Source of the DNA: JAQGMJ01 sp036271855
GTDB taxonomy: Bacteria > Pseudomonadota > Gammaproteobacteria > Burkholderiales > JAEUOS01
Reading direction: 5' to 3'
DNA: 10,502 bases
Assembly: GCA_036271855.1 (NCBI GenBank)
Contig: DATAZV010000364.1
Coordinates: 1-10,502 of the forward strand
A model generated the notes under the pieces. That model did no database searches and was not told the DNA's origin. It saw nothing but the letters and a program-made list of their open reading frames with translations. This document shows, in pieces, positions 1 to 6,002 of the stretch. Within the stretch, counting starts at the first letter, position 1. The number at the start of each line of letters is the position of its first letter. The position numbers were made by a program, and so were the translations under genes.

Positions 1-632
1 GGCTGGCCGTTGCGGCTGAAGTTCCAGCGGGCGGAGCGGCCGAGGCTGGCGGAGAAGTAGCCGATGCAGTTGTGCTGCGCCAGTTCGGCGGGGGTTTTGG
101 GAGCGCCGTGGCGATTCAGGTAGTCGGGCGAGGCGCAGCAGATGAAGCGGGCTTCGTAGAGGCGGCGGGCGACCATGGTGGAGTCGGTGAGTTCGCCGAT
201 GCGCAGGATGACGTCGACTTCTTCTTCCGTTAAGTCGACGAAGCGGTCGTTCATCGTCATCACCACCTGCATGTCGGGGTAGCGCGCGGAAAAAGACGGC
301 AGGGCGGGCGTTACATACATGTGGCCCAGGCCGGTGGGGATTTCGACGCGCAGCTTGCCTTGCGGGTTGGTCTGGGTCTGCTTCAGCGCCGATTCGGTTT
401 CGTCGATTTCGGCCAGTACGCGCAGGCTGCGTTCCAGGTAGGCGCGGCCGTCGTCCGTGAGGTTGATTTTGCGGGTGGTGCGGGTGAAGAGGCGCACGCC
501 GAGGTGGGCTTCCAGATTTTGCACTGCAGCAGAAACGCTTGCGGGGGCCATATTCATGCGTTCGGCGGCCTTGGTGAAGCTGCCAAGCTCGGCCACCTTG
601 GTAAACACCTCCATCGCATGCAGTTTGTCCAT
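1..632 (-). CDS. LysR-type transcriptional regulator, C-terminus cut by the window edge
   Basis: A continuous open frame on the minus strand begins at an ATG (632-630) and runs off the left edge, giving 210 visible residues of a family that is usually about 300 long. The protein opens MDKLHAMEVFTKVAELGSFT and has the LysR winged helix-turn-helix at about residues 18-37 (SFTKAAERMNMAPASVSAAV), followed by the family's LEAHLGVRLFTRTTR stretch. A linker helix and the start of the periplasmic-binding-protein-like effector domain come next (from about residue 93, GKLRVEIPTGLG). AGGG lies 5 nt before the start (638-641), which supports it. LysR proteins bind DNA as tetramers, respond to a small effector, and commonly control a divergent gene and themselves. 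Here the divergent genes are the two small membrane-type proteins, and a LysR-type palindrome lies between them. The family assignment is firm; effector and targets are unknown. Confidence 0.95.
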   Translation of the reverse strand, partial: MDKLHAMEVFTKVAELGSFTKAAERMNMAPASVSAAVQNLEAHLGVRLFTRTTRKINLTDDGRAYLERSLRVLAEIDETESALKQTQTNPQGKLRVEIPTGLGHMYVTPALPSFSARYPDMQVVMTMNDRFVDLTEEEVDVILRIGELTDSTMVARRLYEARFICCASPDYLNRHGAPKTPAELAQHNCIGYFSASLGRSARWNFSRNGQ

Positions 633-717
633 GGTCGCCCTAATGTTTCTTAATAAAAACAGCTTCTAAGCCGAGAAATGACAGGTATTTACTGACCAAT
701 TCCGGGCTTAGGCATTA

Positions 718-734
718 ATTCGGTATTTCCGAAT
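718..734. promoter_or_regulatory. Candidate LysR binding site (T-N11-A palindrome)
   Basis: ATTCGG-TATTT-CCGAAT is a perfect inverted repeat with 6-bp arms and a 5-bp centre. It contains the T-N11-A pattern typical of LysR boxes. It lies in the AT-rich gap between the leftward LysR gene and the rightward small genes, about 86 bp upstream of the LysR start and 105 bp upstream of the 30-residue gene. Its centre is about 65 bp upstream of the start predicted from the candidate -10 element at 779-784, the usual place of a LysR recognition site. The palindrome is seen directly; binding is inferred. Confidence 0.6.
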
Positions 735-755
735 AATGTTTTAGATATGACAGCC

Positions 756-784
756 TTTATTTAAACACAATATGAGAATATGAT
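756..784 (+). promoter_or_regulatory. Candidate sigma-70 promoter for the small-protein genes
   Basis: TATGAT (779-784) matches the -10 consensus at five of six bases. A 17-bp spacer separates it from TTTATT (756-761), which matches the -35 consensus poorly (three of six). A weak -35 next to an upstream LysR palindrome fits an activator-dependent promoter. The region is clearly AT-rich compared with its GC-rich surroundings. Without transcript data this stays tentative. Confidence 0.35.
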
Positions 785-838
785 TCGTCTGGTCAACTGC
801 TGTATCGCAACAATCCGACCACCAAAAAGGAAAAGATC

Positions 839-931
839 ATGACCTTACTCTCGATCCTGCAAAACATCGTTGCCGCCGGCGCCGCTGTGATTGCCATCTC
901 CGCTTTGGTTCAGCGCTTTACCAAGGATTGA
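839..931 (+). CDS. Small membrane-type protein, 30 residues, unknown function
   Basis: An ATG at 839 opens a 30-residue frame ending in TGA (929-931). AAGG (827-830) lies 8 nt before the start, a good ribosome binding site. The protein starts MTLLSILQNI, continues through a hydrophobic stretch rich in Ala, Val and Ile (about residues 5-24), and ends in the polar, charged tail QRFTKD. That is the shape of a single-pass inner-membrane small protein. It is the first gene downstream of the LysR divergent promoter and is followed 68 bp later by another small membrane-type gene, so the two are probably co-transcribed. I do not recognise a family. It could instead be a leader peptide, but it lacks a run of a single amino acid, and no attenuator hairpin was seen in the 68-bp gap. 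Coding status rests on the ribosome binding site, the codon choice and the hydrophobic pattern. Confidence 0.55.
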   Translation: MTLLSILQNIVAAGAAVIAISALVQRFTKD

Positions 932-999
932 TTTTTCAAGGCTCTGCGCTTTTCCACTGTTTTCTTCTTAACCCCATCATCAACGCAAAGGAGTTTCAA

Positions 1000-1284
1000 A
1001 TGTCTGAATTTCTGGTTTGCTCCGCTGCCGTGCTGGTGTTCGCCGCCGTCTGGCTGGCCGTGTACAAACTCGGTGGCCTGGACTGGATGGCGGATGCAAG
1101 CCTCGCCGGCGCCCACCTGCAACTGTCCGCGGCCAGCCTGGCCCTGGATGGTGAAATGCACGGCGCCGCCGCGCGCCTGAGCCCGCTGGCTGTCAGCCCT
1201 GCCCGCCAACCCGGCCGCCCGCTGTTCGACGCACTGGCCGCGCAAGCGCATCACTCGATGCCGGTCTCGGGCCTGAACGCCTAG
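1000..1284 (+). CDS. Small single-pass membrane protein, 94 residues, unknown function
   Basis: The chosen start is the ATG at 1000, because a near-perfect AAGGAG (988-993) lies 6 nt upstream. The same frame is open further upstream, from 928, but that start has no such site. The protein has an N-terminal hydrophobic helix (about residues 4-22, LVCSAAVLVFAAVWLAVYKL). A longer Ala- and Leu-rich stretch with few charges follows, and the C-terminal tail is Pro-, Arg- and His-containing. The likely layout is one membrane anchor with a short soluble domain; a signal peptide is possible but no clear cleavage site was found. It lies 68 bp after the 30-residue gene, and a hairpin pair and terminator follow within 75 bp, so these two genes form a short transcription unit. 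No family is recognised. Confidence 0.65.
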   Translation: MSEFLVCSAAVLVFAAVWLAVYKLGGLDWMADASLAGAHLQLSAASLALDGEMHGAAARLSPLAVSPARQPGRPLFDALAAQAHHSMPVSGLNA

Positions 1285-1318
1285 TTTTGGTAGTAGCAAT
1301 TTGCTGTAGGTCTGTTTG

Positions 1319-1352
1319 TCTCCTCCTGCCCGCCATCCTCCTCCGGCGGGCA
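1319..1352 (+). other. Hairpin with CCTCCTCC loop (anti-Shine-Dalgarno), possible small-RNA element
   Basis: TGCCCGCC (1327-1334) and GGCGGGCA (1345-1352) form a perfect 8-bp stem around the 10-nt loop ATCCTCCTCC. A second CTCCTCCT run (1320-1327) directly precedes and overlaps the base of the stem. Both runs are complementary to Shine-Dalgarno sequences such as GAGGAG. The hairpin lies 42 bp after the 94-residue gene and just before an intrinsic terminator. This resembles the CCUCCUCCC-loop ('cuckoo') small RNAs known mainly from alphaproteobacteria, which are co-transcribed with small protein genes and end at a terminator. The structure is seen; an RNA function is inferred. Confidence 0.45.
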
Positions 1353-1356
1353 ACTT

Positions 1357-1386
1357 AACGCGGCTTTCGGGCCGCGTTTTTCTTTT
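1357..1386 (+). terminator. Intrinsic terminator of the small-protein unit
   Basis: AACGCGGC (1357-1364) and GCCGCGTT (1371-1378) form a perfect 8-bp GC-rich stem with a 6-nt TTTCGG loop. A T-rich run (1377-1386, one C inside) follows. This is a textbook rho-independent terminator on the plus strand, placed after the 94-residue gene and the C-rich-loop hairpin. Confidence 0.9.
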
Positions 1387-1441
1387 GGGCTATCGCGGGC
1401 GCGGGTGAAGTCCGTAGAATGGCGGCCAATGCAAGGCGGCC

Positions 1442-1457
1442 CCGGACGCTAGTCCGG
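1442..1457 (+). other. Short hairpin in the leader of the methyltransferase operon
   Basis: CCGGAC (1442-1447) and GTCCGG (1452-1457) form a perfect 6-bp stem with a GCTA loop. It lies in the 117-bp gap between the terminator and the first methyltransferase start, about 46 bp before that start. There is no T-run, so it is not a terminator. It could affect translation or RNA stability, or could be chance in GC-rich DNA. No riboswitch class is recognised in the gap. Confidence 0.3.
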
Positions 1458-1503
1458 ACGCAACCCCGCCGCAACTTCGGCCGATCCCTCGATAACTACA
1501 AGC

Positions 1504-2094
1504 ATGTCCGTCAATCCCGTGAGTCCCAGGCGCCGCCTTTGTGCCGGCCTGGGCCTGGCCGCCCTGGGCGGCGCCCTGCCGCTGCGCGCCCAGACCAACC
1601 TGGTCACCAGTGACGGCAGCCCGGTGAAGGTGATCGAGGTGCCCTTCGTCGTCACCCCGAACGCCACCGTGCGCGCCATGCTCGACCTGGCCGAGGTAAA
1701 GGCCGACGACGTGGTGTACGACCTCGGCTGCGGCGACGGGCGCATCATCATCGCCGCGGCGCAGTTGCGCGGGGCGCGCGGCGTGGGCGTGGAGATCGAC
1801 CCCAAGCTGGTTGAAATCGCGCGCATCGAGGCGCGCCGCGCCGGGGTACAAGAGCGGGTGCGCATCGAGGAAGGCGACCTGTTCGCGATGGACTTCCACG
1901 ATGCCACGGTGGTGATGCTCTATCTCTCCGAGTCGATCAACCTGCGCCTGTGGCCGAAGTTCGTGCAGGAGCTCAAACCCGGCGCGCGCATCGTCTCGCA
2001 CAAGTTCCCGATGGGCGAGCGCAAGCCGGAGCGCACCGTGAGCGCGGGCGCCAACGACATCTATCTCTGGCGTACGCCGGGCGGCGCGCGATGA
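1504..2094 (+). CDS. Exported-looking class I SAM-dependent methyltransferase (paralogue 1)
   Basis: This 196-residue protein has a Rossmann-type SAM-binding core. Motif I is VVYDLGCGDGR (70-80). The acidic residue after strand 2 is E97 in VGVEID, a GD pair stands at 124-125, and a LKPGARIVS strand lies at about 157-165. The region before motif I (VPFVVTPNATVRAMLDLAEV, about 46-65) is shared by a family of small bacterial methyltransferases that by memory resembles the FAM173-type lysine methyltransferases; the substrate here is unknown. The N-terminus, with RRR at 9-11 and then a hydrophobic stretch ending ALPLRAQ, looks like a twin-arginine or Sec signal with a cleavage site near residue 30. 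That is odd for an enzyme using cytoplasmic SAM. No strong ribosome binding site precedes the ATG. The stop overlaps the next start by 4 bp (ATGA). Confidence 0.85.
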   Translation: MSVNPVSPRRRLCAGLGLAALGGALPLRAQTNLVTSDGSPVKVIEVPFVVTPNATVRAMLDLAEVKADDVVYDLGCGDGRIIIAAAQLRGARGVGVEIDPKLVEIARIEARRAGVQERVRIEEGDLFAMDFHDATVVMLYLSESINLRLWPKFVQELKPGARIVSHKFPMGERKPERTVSAGANDIYLWRTPGGAR

Positions 2095-2945
2095 AGCGCC
2101 GCCTCTTCGCGCAACAGGTGGTGGCGCTGATGACGGCCTGCCTGTGCGCAACGGCATCGGCACAGAGCGCGCCGGCAGCGGCGGACTACAAGCCGGCCAT
2201 CGGCCAGGACGGCAAGGACGTGATCTGGATTCCCACCGAAGCCAACATGATCGAGCGCATGCTGCGCATGGCGCAGGTGACGCCGCGCGATGTCGTCGTC
2301 GACCTGGGCTCGGGCGACGGCCGCGTTTCGATTGCCGCCGCGCGCGAGTTCGGCGCCCGCGCCCACGGCCTGGAGTACAACCCGGACATGGTGGCCCTGA
2401 GCCGCCGCGAGGCGCAGCAGGCCGGCGTGGCCGAGCGGGTGAAGTTCGAACAGGCGGACATTTTCGAGTCCGACTTTTCGGACGCGACAGTGGTCACCAT
2501 GTTCCTGCTGCCCGCCCTCACCCTGCGCCTGCGCCCGACGCTGCTGAAAATGAAGCCGGGCACGCGCGTGGTCTCCAACCAGTTCGACCTGGGCGACTGG
2601 GCGCCGGACGAAACCGCCGACCTCGGCGGCCGCCTGGCCTACCTGTGGGTGGTCCCGGCGCAGGTCGCGGGCAACTGGAAGATCGAAGTGCCCGCCACCC
2701 GCGATTTCGAGCTCACCCTGCAGCAGGGGTTTCAGCGCGTGCTCGGCTGGGCCAAGGTGGCGAACGGCCGCTCCAGCCTGCGCGAGCTGCAACTCGCCGG
2801 CCCCCGCCTGCGCTTCGCGCTGGTCGACGACAAGGGCCTGCTGTTCGAGTTCGATGGCCGCGTAGAAGGCAAACATATCAGCGGCGAAGTGCGCATCGGC
2901 GGCGGCGCACCCGCGCCGTTCAGCGGCGAGCGCAGCGGAGACTAA
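2091..2945 (+). CDS. Exported-looking SAM-dependent methyltransferase with extra C-terminal domain (paralogue 2)
   Basis: This 284-residue protein starts at the ATG at 2091, overlapping the previous stop by 4 bp, which implies translational coupling. Residues 1-25 form a Sec signal peptide: MKRR, a hydrophobic core, then ATASAQ. The methyltransferase core follows: WIPTEANMIERMLRMAQV (46-63), motif I VVVDLGSGDGR (68-78), E95 after strand 2, D123 in QADIFE, and MKPGTRVVS (154-162). By eye the core is about half identical to the preceding protein, so the two are tandem paralogues. Residues 190-284 are extra and beta-rich (GNWKIEVPATRDFELTLQQG and onward), with no motif I recognise. They could form a small beta-sandwich or lipocalin-like domain that binds the substrate or cell envelope. 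SAM is not known in the periplasm, so either the protein stays membrane-anchored facing inward or it has another role. Confidence 0.85.
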   Translation: MKRRLFAQQVVALMTACLCATASAQSAPAAADYKPAIGQDGKDVIWIPTEANMIERMLRMAQVTPRDVVVDLGSGDGRVSIAAAREFGARAHGLEYNPDMVALSRREAQQAGVAERVKFEQADIFESDFSDATVVTMFLLPALTLRLRPTLLKMKPGTRVVSNQFDLGDWAPDETADLGGRLAYLWVVPAQVAGNWKIEVPATRDFELTLQQGFQRVLGWAKVANGRSSLRELQLAGPRLRFALVDDKGLLFEFDGRVEGKHISGEVRIGGGAPAPFSGERSGD

Positions 2946-2954
2946 AGAATACCA

Positions 2955-4319
2955 ATGAGCGAAAAAGAACCAGCCGGCACACCGGCGCGCGTACTCACGC
3001 TGAAGGATGCGATCTTCCTCACCGTCGGCATCGTGGTGGGCGCAGGAATTTTCAAGGCGCCTTCGCTGGTAGCGGGCGCCGCCGGCAGCCTGCCGGCCTT
3101 CGTCATCGCCTGGGTACTGGGCGGCGCGGTGTCGATGATCGGCGCCCTCTGCTACGCGGAACTGGCCTGCGCCTTTCCCAGTGCCGGCGGCGACTATCAC
3201 TTCCTGGCGCGCGCCTACGGCAAGCGCCTGGCCTTCCTGTTTGCCTGGGCGCGCATCACGGTGATCGCGACCGGCTCGATCGCCCTGCTGGCCTTTGTGT
3301 TCGGCGACTATTGCGCGCAGATCTGGTCGCTCGGCGAATACGGCTCGAGCATCTATGCCGTGCTGGTGGTGCTGGCGCTTACCGGCATCAACTACCTCGG
3401 CACGCGCCAGGGCGCCACCGCGCAGAACTGGTTCACCAGCGTGGAGGTGCTGGGCCTGTTCGTGGTGATCGCTGCCGCCCTGCTCGGCCCCGGCGCAGCG
3501 CCGGCGCCCGCCGCGGCCGCTGCCACTGCTGCTGCCGGTGGTCCGCTATTCGGGCCCGGCTTCGGCTTCGCGATGGTGATGGTGCTGCTCACCTTCGGCG
3601 GCTGGAACGAGGCCGCCTACATTTCGGCGGAAGTGGCCGGCGACAAGCGCGTGCTGGCGCGCACCCTGATCATCAGCATCACCGTGCTCACCGTGCTCTA
3701 CCTCGCGGTGAACCTGGCCTACCTCTACGGCCTGGGACTGGCCGGCATGGCGAAGTCCGACGCGGTGGCCGCCGACCTGCTGCAAGCCGCCTGGGGCACG
3801 CCCGGCGCCAAACTGCTCTCCGCGATGGTGGCGATCTCCGCCTTCACCTCGATCAACTCCACGGTGATCGTCGGCGCGCGCAGCGCCTACTCGACCGGGC
3901 GCGACTGGCCGGCGCTGGCCTGGCTGGGCAAGTGGGACGAAGCCTCCGACAGCCCGCGCCGCGCGCTGATCGTGCAGGCGGTGATCACGCTGGTGCTGAT
4001 CGCCGTCGGCACCTTCACGCGCAACGGCTTCGAGACCATGGTGAACTTCACCGCGCCGGTGTTCTGGTTTTTCTTCCTGCTCACCGGCATTTCGCTGTTC
4101 GTCCTGCGGACACGCGAGCCGCAGGCCGAGCGGCCTTTCCGCGTGCCGTTTTACCCGCTCACGCCGATCCTCTTCTGCGCAGCGTGCGCCTACCTGCTCT
4201 ACTCCAGCGTCGACTACGCCAGTTCCCTCGAAGTCAGGTCCGGCACCTTGCTCGGCGTCGGGCTGCTGGGCATCGGCGCCATCGCCATGCTCCTGCTCAA
4301 GGAACGCAAAGCGGATTAA
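2955..4319 (+). CDS. APC-superfamily amino-acid permease
   Basis: This 454-residue inner-membrane protein has about 12 hydrophobic segments. The APC-fold hallmarks are in place: the unwound first helix motif GIVVGAGIF (25-33), the following YAEL (67-70), GDKRVLARTLIIS (229-241, the family's loop before helix 7), GARSAYSTGRD (307-317), and RPFRVPFYPLTPI (393-405). Such proteins carry amino acids or amines by proton symport or exchange; the substrate cannot be read from sequence. A low-complexity Ala/Pro run at about 181-195 lies in a loop, which is unusual for the family and probably an expanded linker. The gene starts 9 bp after the second methyltransferase and probably belongs to the same operon. 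Its end is only 6 bp from the end of the opposing Bug gene, with no room for a terminator between them. Confidence 0.92.
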   Translation: MSEKEPAGTPARVLTLKDAIFLTVGIVVGAGIFKAPSLVAGAAGSLPAFVIAWVLGGAVSMIGALCYAELACAFPSAGGDYHFLARAYGKRLAFLFAWARITVIATGSIALLAFVFGDYCAQIWSLGEYGSSIYAVLVVLALTGINYLGTRQGATAQNWFTSVEVLGLFVVIAAALLGPGAAPAPAAAAATAAAGGPLFGPGFGFAMVMVLLTFGGWNEAAYISAEVAGDKRVLARTLIISITVLTVLYLAVNLAYLYGLGLAGMAKSDAVAADLLQAAWGTPGAKLLSAMVAISAFTSINSTVIVGARSAYSTGRDWPALAWLGKWDEASDSPRRALIVQAVITLVLIAVGTFTRNGFETMVNFTAPVFWFFFLLTGISLFVLRTREPQAERPFRVPFYPLTPILFCAACAYLLYSSVDYASSLEVRSGTLLGVGLLGIGAIAMLLLKERKAD

Positions 4320-4325
4320 GCGGCG

Positions 4326-5288
4326 CTACTCCGGCTTGATCCCCGCCGCCTGCACCACCGCCTTCCAGCGCGCCGCCTCGTCGCTCACCAGCTTGCCGTA
4401 GGCCACGCCGGACTGCGCGGCGATGTCCGCCCCTTGGTCCTGCATGCGCTTGCGCAGGTCGGCACCCTTCATCGCTTGCGTGGCCGCGGCTTCCAGCTTT
4501 TCCGTCACCGCTTTGGGTGCGTTCACTGGCGCATGCAGGCCGACCCAGCCGAACGCGGCGGCCTTGGGATACCCGGCCTCGGCGATACTGGGCACATCGG
4601 GCAGCGAGGCAACACGCTTGGCGCTACTCACCGCCAGCGCCACCAGCTTGCCACCCTGCACCTGCGGCAAGGCTGCCGGCAGTGAAGGCGTGGCAACTTG
4701 CGCCTCACCCGCGACCACCGCGAGTATGGCCGGGCCCGCGCCCTTGTACGGTACGTGGGTCCAGGCGATGCCGGTTTCCAGGCGCAGCGCCTCGCCGGCC
4801 AGATGCAGCGGCGAGCCGATGCCGCCGGAGCTGAAATAGATCTGGCTCGGCTCCTTCTTGCTCAGAGCGATCAGCTCGGCCAGATTCTTCACCGGCACCT
4901 TCGGGTTGACCACCACGATATGCGGCACGGTGACGAACAGCGCCACCGCCGACATATCCTTGATCGGGTCGAACGGCAGGGTCTTGTACAGGCTGGGCGC
5001 GGTAGCCAGGCTGGCGTCGCTCACCAGCAGGGTATAGCCGTCGCCGTCGGCCTTGGCCACCGCGTTCATCGCGATCTGCCCGCCGGCGCCGGCCTTGTTC
5101 TCGATCACGATCGAGGTGCCCAGCAGTTCGGCCATCGACTGCGCGACGTTGCGCGCGATCACATCCGTAGTGCCGCCCGGCGGATAGGGCACGATCCAGT
5201 GGATCGGCTTGTCGGGATAAGCCGCAACAGCAGAACCACAGGCACAGGCCGCCGCGACAGCCAGCAATAACTTCGGTGCGTGCTTCAT
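4326..5288 (-). CDS. Bug-family (TctC-type) periplasmic solute-binding protein 1
   Basis: This 320-residue protein has a Sec signal peptide (MKHAPKLLLAVAAACACGSAVA, about 22 residues) followed by a complete Bug domain. Family signatures are YPDKPIHWIVPYPPGGTTDV (24-43), a GDGYTLL turn, a YFSSGGIGSPLHL loop, HVPYKGAGPA, and the late LPDVPSIAEAGYP stretch. Bug proteins are the binding components of tripartite tricarboxylate transporters and bind carboxylates or amino acids in the periplasm. Betaproteobacteria carry many copies with no adjacent TctA/TctB membrane genes, as here. It is the last gene of the leftward operon; its ATG overlaps the stop of the 235-residue gene by 4 bp. It is only distantly similar to the other Bug in this operon, so the pair is not a recent duplication. 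The ligand is unknown. Confidence 0.93.
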   Translation of the reverse strand: MKHAPKLLLAVAAACACGSAVAAYPDKPIHWIVPYPPGGTTDVIARNVAQSMAELLGTSIVIENKAGAGGQIAMNAVAKADGDGYTLLVSDASLATAPSLYKTLPFDPIKDMSAVALFVTVPHIVVVNPKVPVKNLAELIALSKKEPSQIYFSSGGIGSPLHLAGEALRLETGIAWTHVPYKGAGPAILAVVAGEAQVATPSLPAALPQVQGGKLVALAVSSAKRVASLPDVPSIAEAGYPKAAAFGWVGLHAPVNAPKAVTEKLEAAATQAMKGADLRKRMQDQGADIAAQSGVAYGKLVSDEAARWKAVVQAAGIKPE

Positions 5289-5992
5289 TGCCGGTCTCCC
5301 AATACCGAAGCCGCGTCCGCCGGCGGCCCGGATACTTCGTATAGCAGGTGATAGACAGCACGCTTGTCCAGCGACCAGCCCATGCGGGCCAGTTCGGCCG
5401 CGGGCAGCATGCGGTCGAGCGCGCGTTGCGCATCAACCGCACGCGCCGCCTCGATCAGCAGCACGTGGTCGACGATGGCATCGTTCACGCCGGTGACGCG
5501 CACCTTGTCCATTTCCGCACGTACTTCCGGCGCAGCTTCGAGCCAATGCACGCCGACGATGCCGGGCTGGCGCAGCAATCGCGGCGCGGCCTCATCCATC
5601 GCCGTGACCGCGCGGGCGCCGACTCCCGCAGCCTGCAGGCGAACACTGAGCATCACCGCGCCCAGGCCGCGCCCGCGGCTCACGCGAACCCGAAAAGTGT
5701 TGCGCGCGACATTGGAAAAGCCGGCGCGGATGTGCTGTGATTGCGCGCTGATCTTTTTCACCAGGCGCAGGTAGCCTTCGCTGGCCAGCGCGGCGGGCGT
5801 GGCCGCCTCGAACATGGTGAGGTATTTCGGCGTAGCTTCACTTGCCTCATATCGCCGGGCACGCAAATAGCCGCCGATGTCCAGCCGCTCGGGCATGTGC
5901 TCGTCGATGTACCAATGGTCGGTCTCTTGATCCAGCGCCGGCGCCACATCCAGCCACAGCGCCAGCACGCCGCTACCCAGCATTGCGCTCAT
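5285..5992 (-). CDS. Uncharacterised protein, likely duplicated dimeric alpha-beta barrel (EthD/Dabb-like)
   Basis: This 235-residue cytoplasmic protein has no signal peptide. The N-terminal half (about 8-105) holds DHWYIDEHMPERLDIGGYLR (25-44) and PKYLTMFE (55-62). That layout is typical of small ferredoxin-like monooxygenase/EthD-type domains, in which WYxxEHMPER begins the first helix. The C-terminal half (about 110-220) repeats a beta-alpha-beta pattern without the histidine motif, ending in KRAVYHLLYEV. Such domains usually form dimers, so a tandem copy would make a pseudo-dimer in one chain. GAGG lies 8 nt before the start. It lies 10 bp after the upstream Bug gene and overlaps the following Bug gene by 4 bp, so it belongs to the catabolic operon. 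A role in substrate modification or in degrading a toxic intermediate is possible, but no enzyme activity can be assigned. Confidence 0.75.
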   Translation of the reverse strand: MSAMLGSGVLALWLDVAPALDQETDHWYIDEHMPERLDIGGYLRARRYEASEATPKYLTMFEAATPAALASEGYLRLVKKISAQSQHIRAGFSNVARNTFRVRVSRGRGLGAVMLSVRLQAAGVGARAVTAMDEAAPRLLRQPGIVGVHWLEAAPEVRAEMDKVRVTGVNDAIVDHVLLIEAARAVDAQRALDRMLPAAELARMGWSLDKRAVYHLLYEVSGPPADAASVLGDRQ

Positions 5993-6002
5993 GTTGCTTT
6001 CC

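Noticed and set aside
321..669. Plus-strand frames in the first 670 bases
   Set aside because: They are antisense to the LysR gene, whose 210 visible residues match the family from start to edge.
666..711. CTAAGCC / GGCTTAG inverted repeat near the LysR promoter
   Set aside because: The 7-bp arms are 32 bp apart and could easily be chance. It is less convincing than the tight palindrome at 718-734.
839..931. The 30-residue frame as KdpF or another known small subunit
   Set aside because: The start MTLL resembles KdpF, but the rest does not fit and no kdpABC genes follow.
1415..1420. TAGAAT as a -10 element for the methyltransferase operon
   Set aside because: It matches the consensus at five of six bases, but no acceptable -35 lies 16-18 bp upstream; TTGGGC at 1385-1390 is 24 bp away. 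Kept only as a weak possibility.
2061..3200. A 379-codon minus-strand open frame
   Set aside because: It is antisense to the second methyltransferase and the start of the permease, with Ala/Arg/His-rich composition and no motifs.
2144..4339. A 731-codon plus-strand open frame overlapping the second methyltransferase and permease
   Set aside because: It is Arg-, Gly- and Pro-rich with no domain and runs out of phase across two well-supported genes. Long spurious frames are expected in GC-rich DNA.
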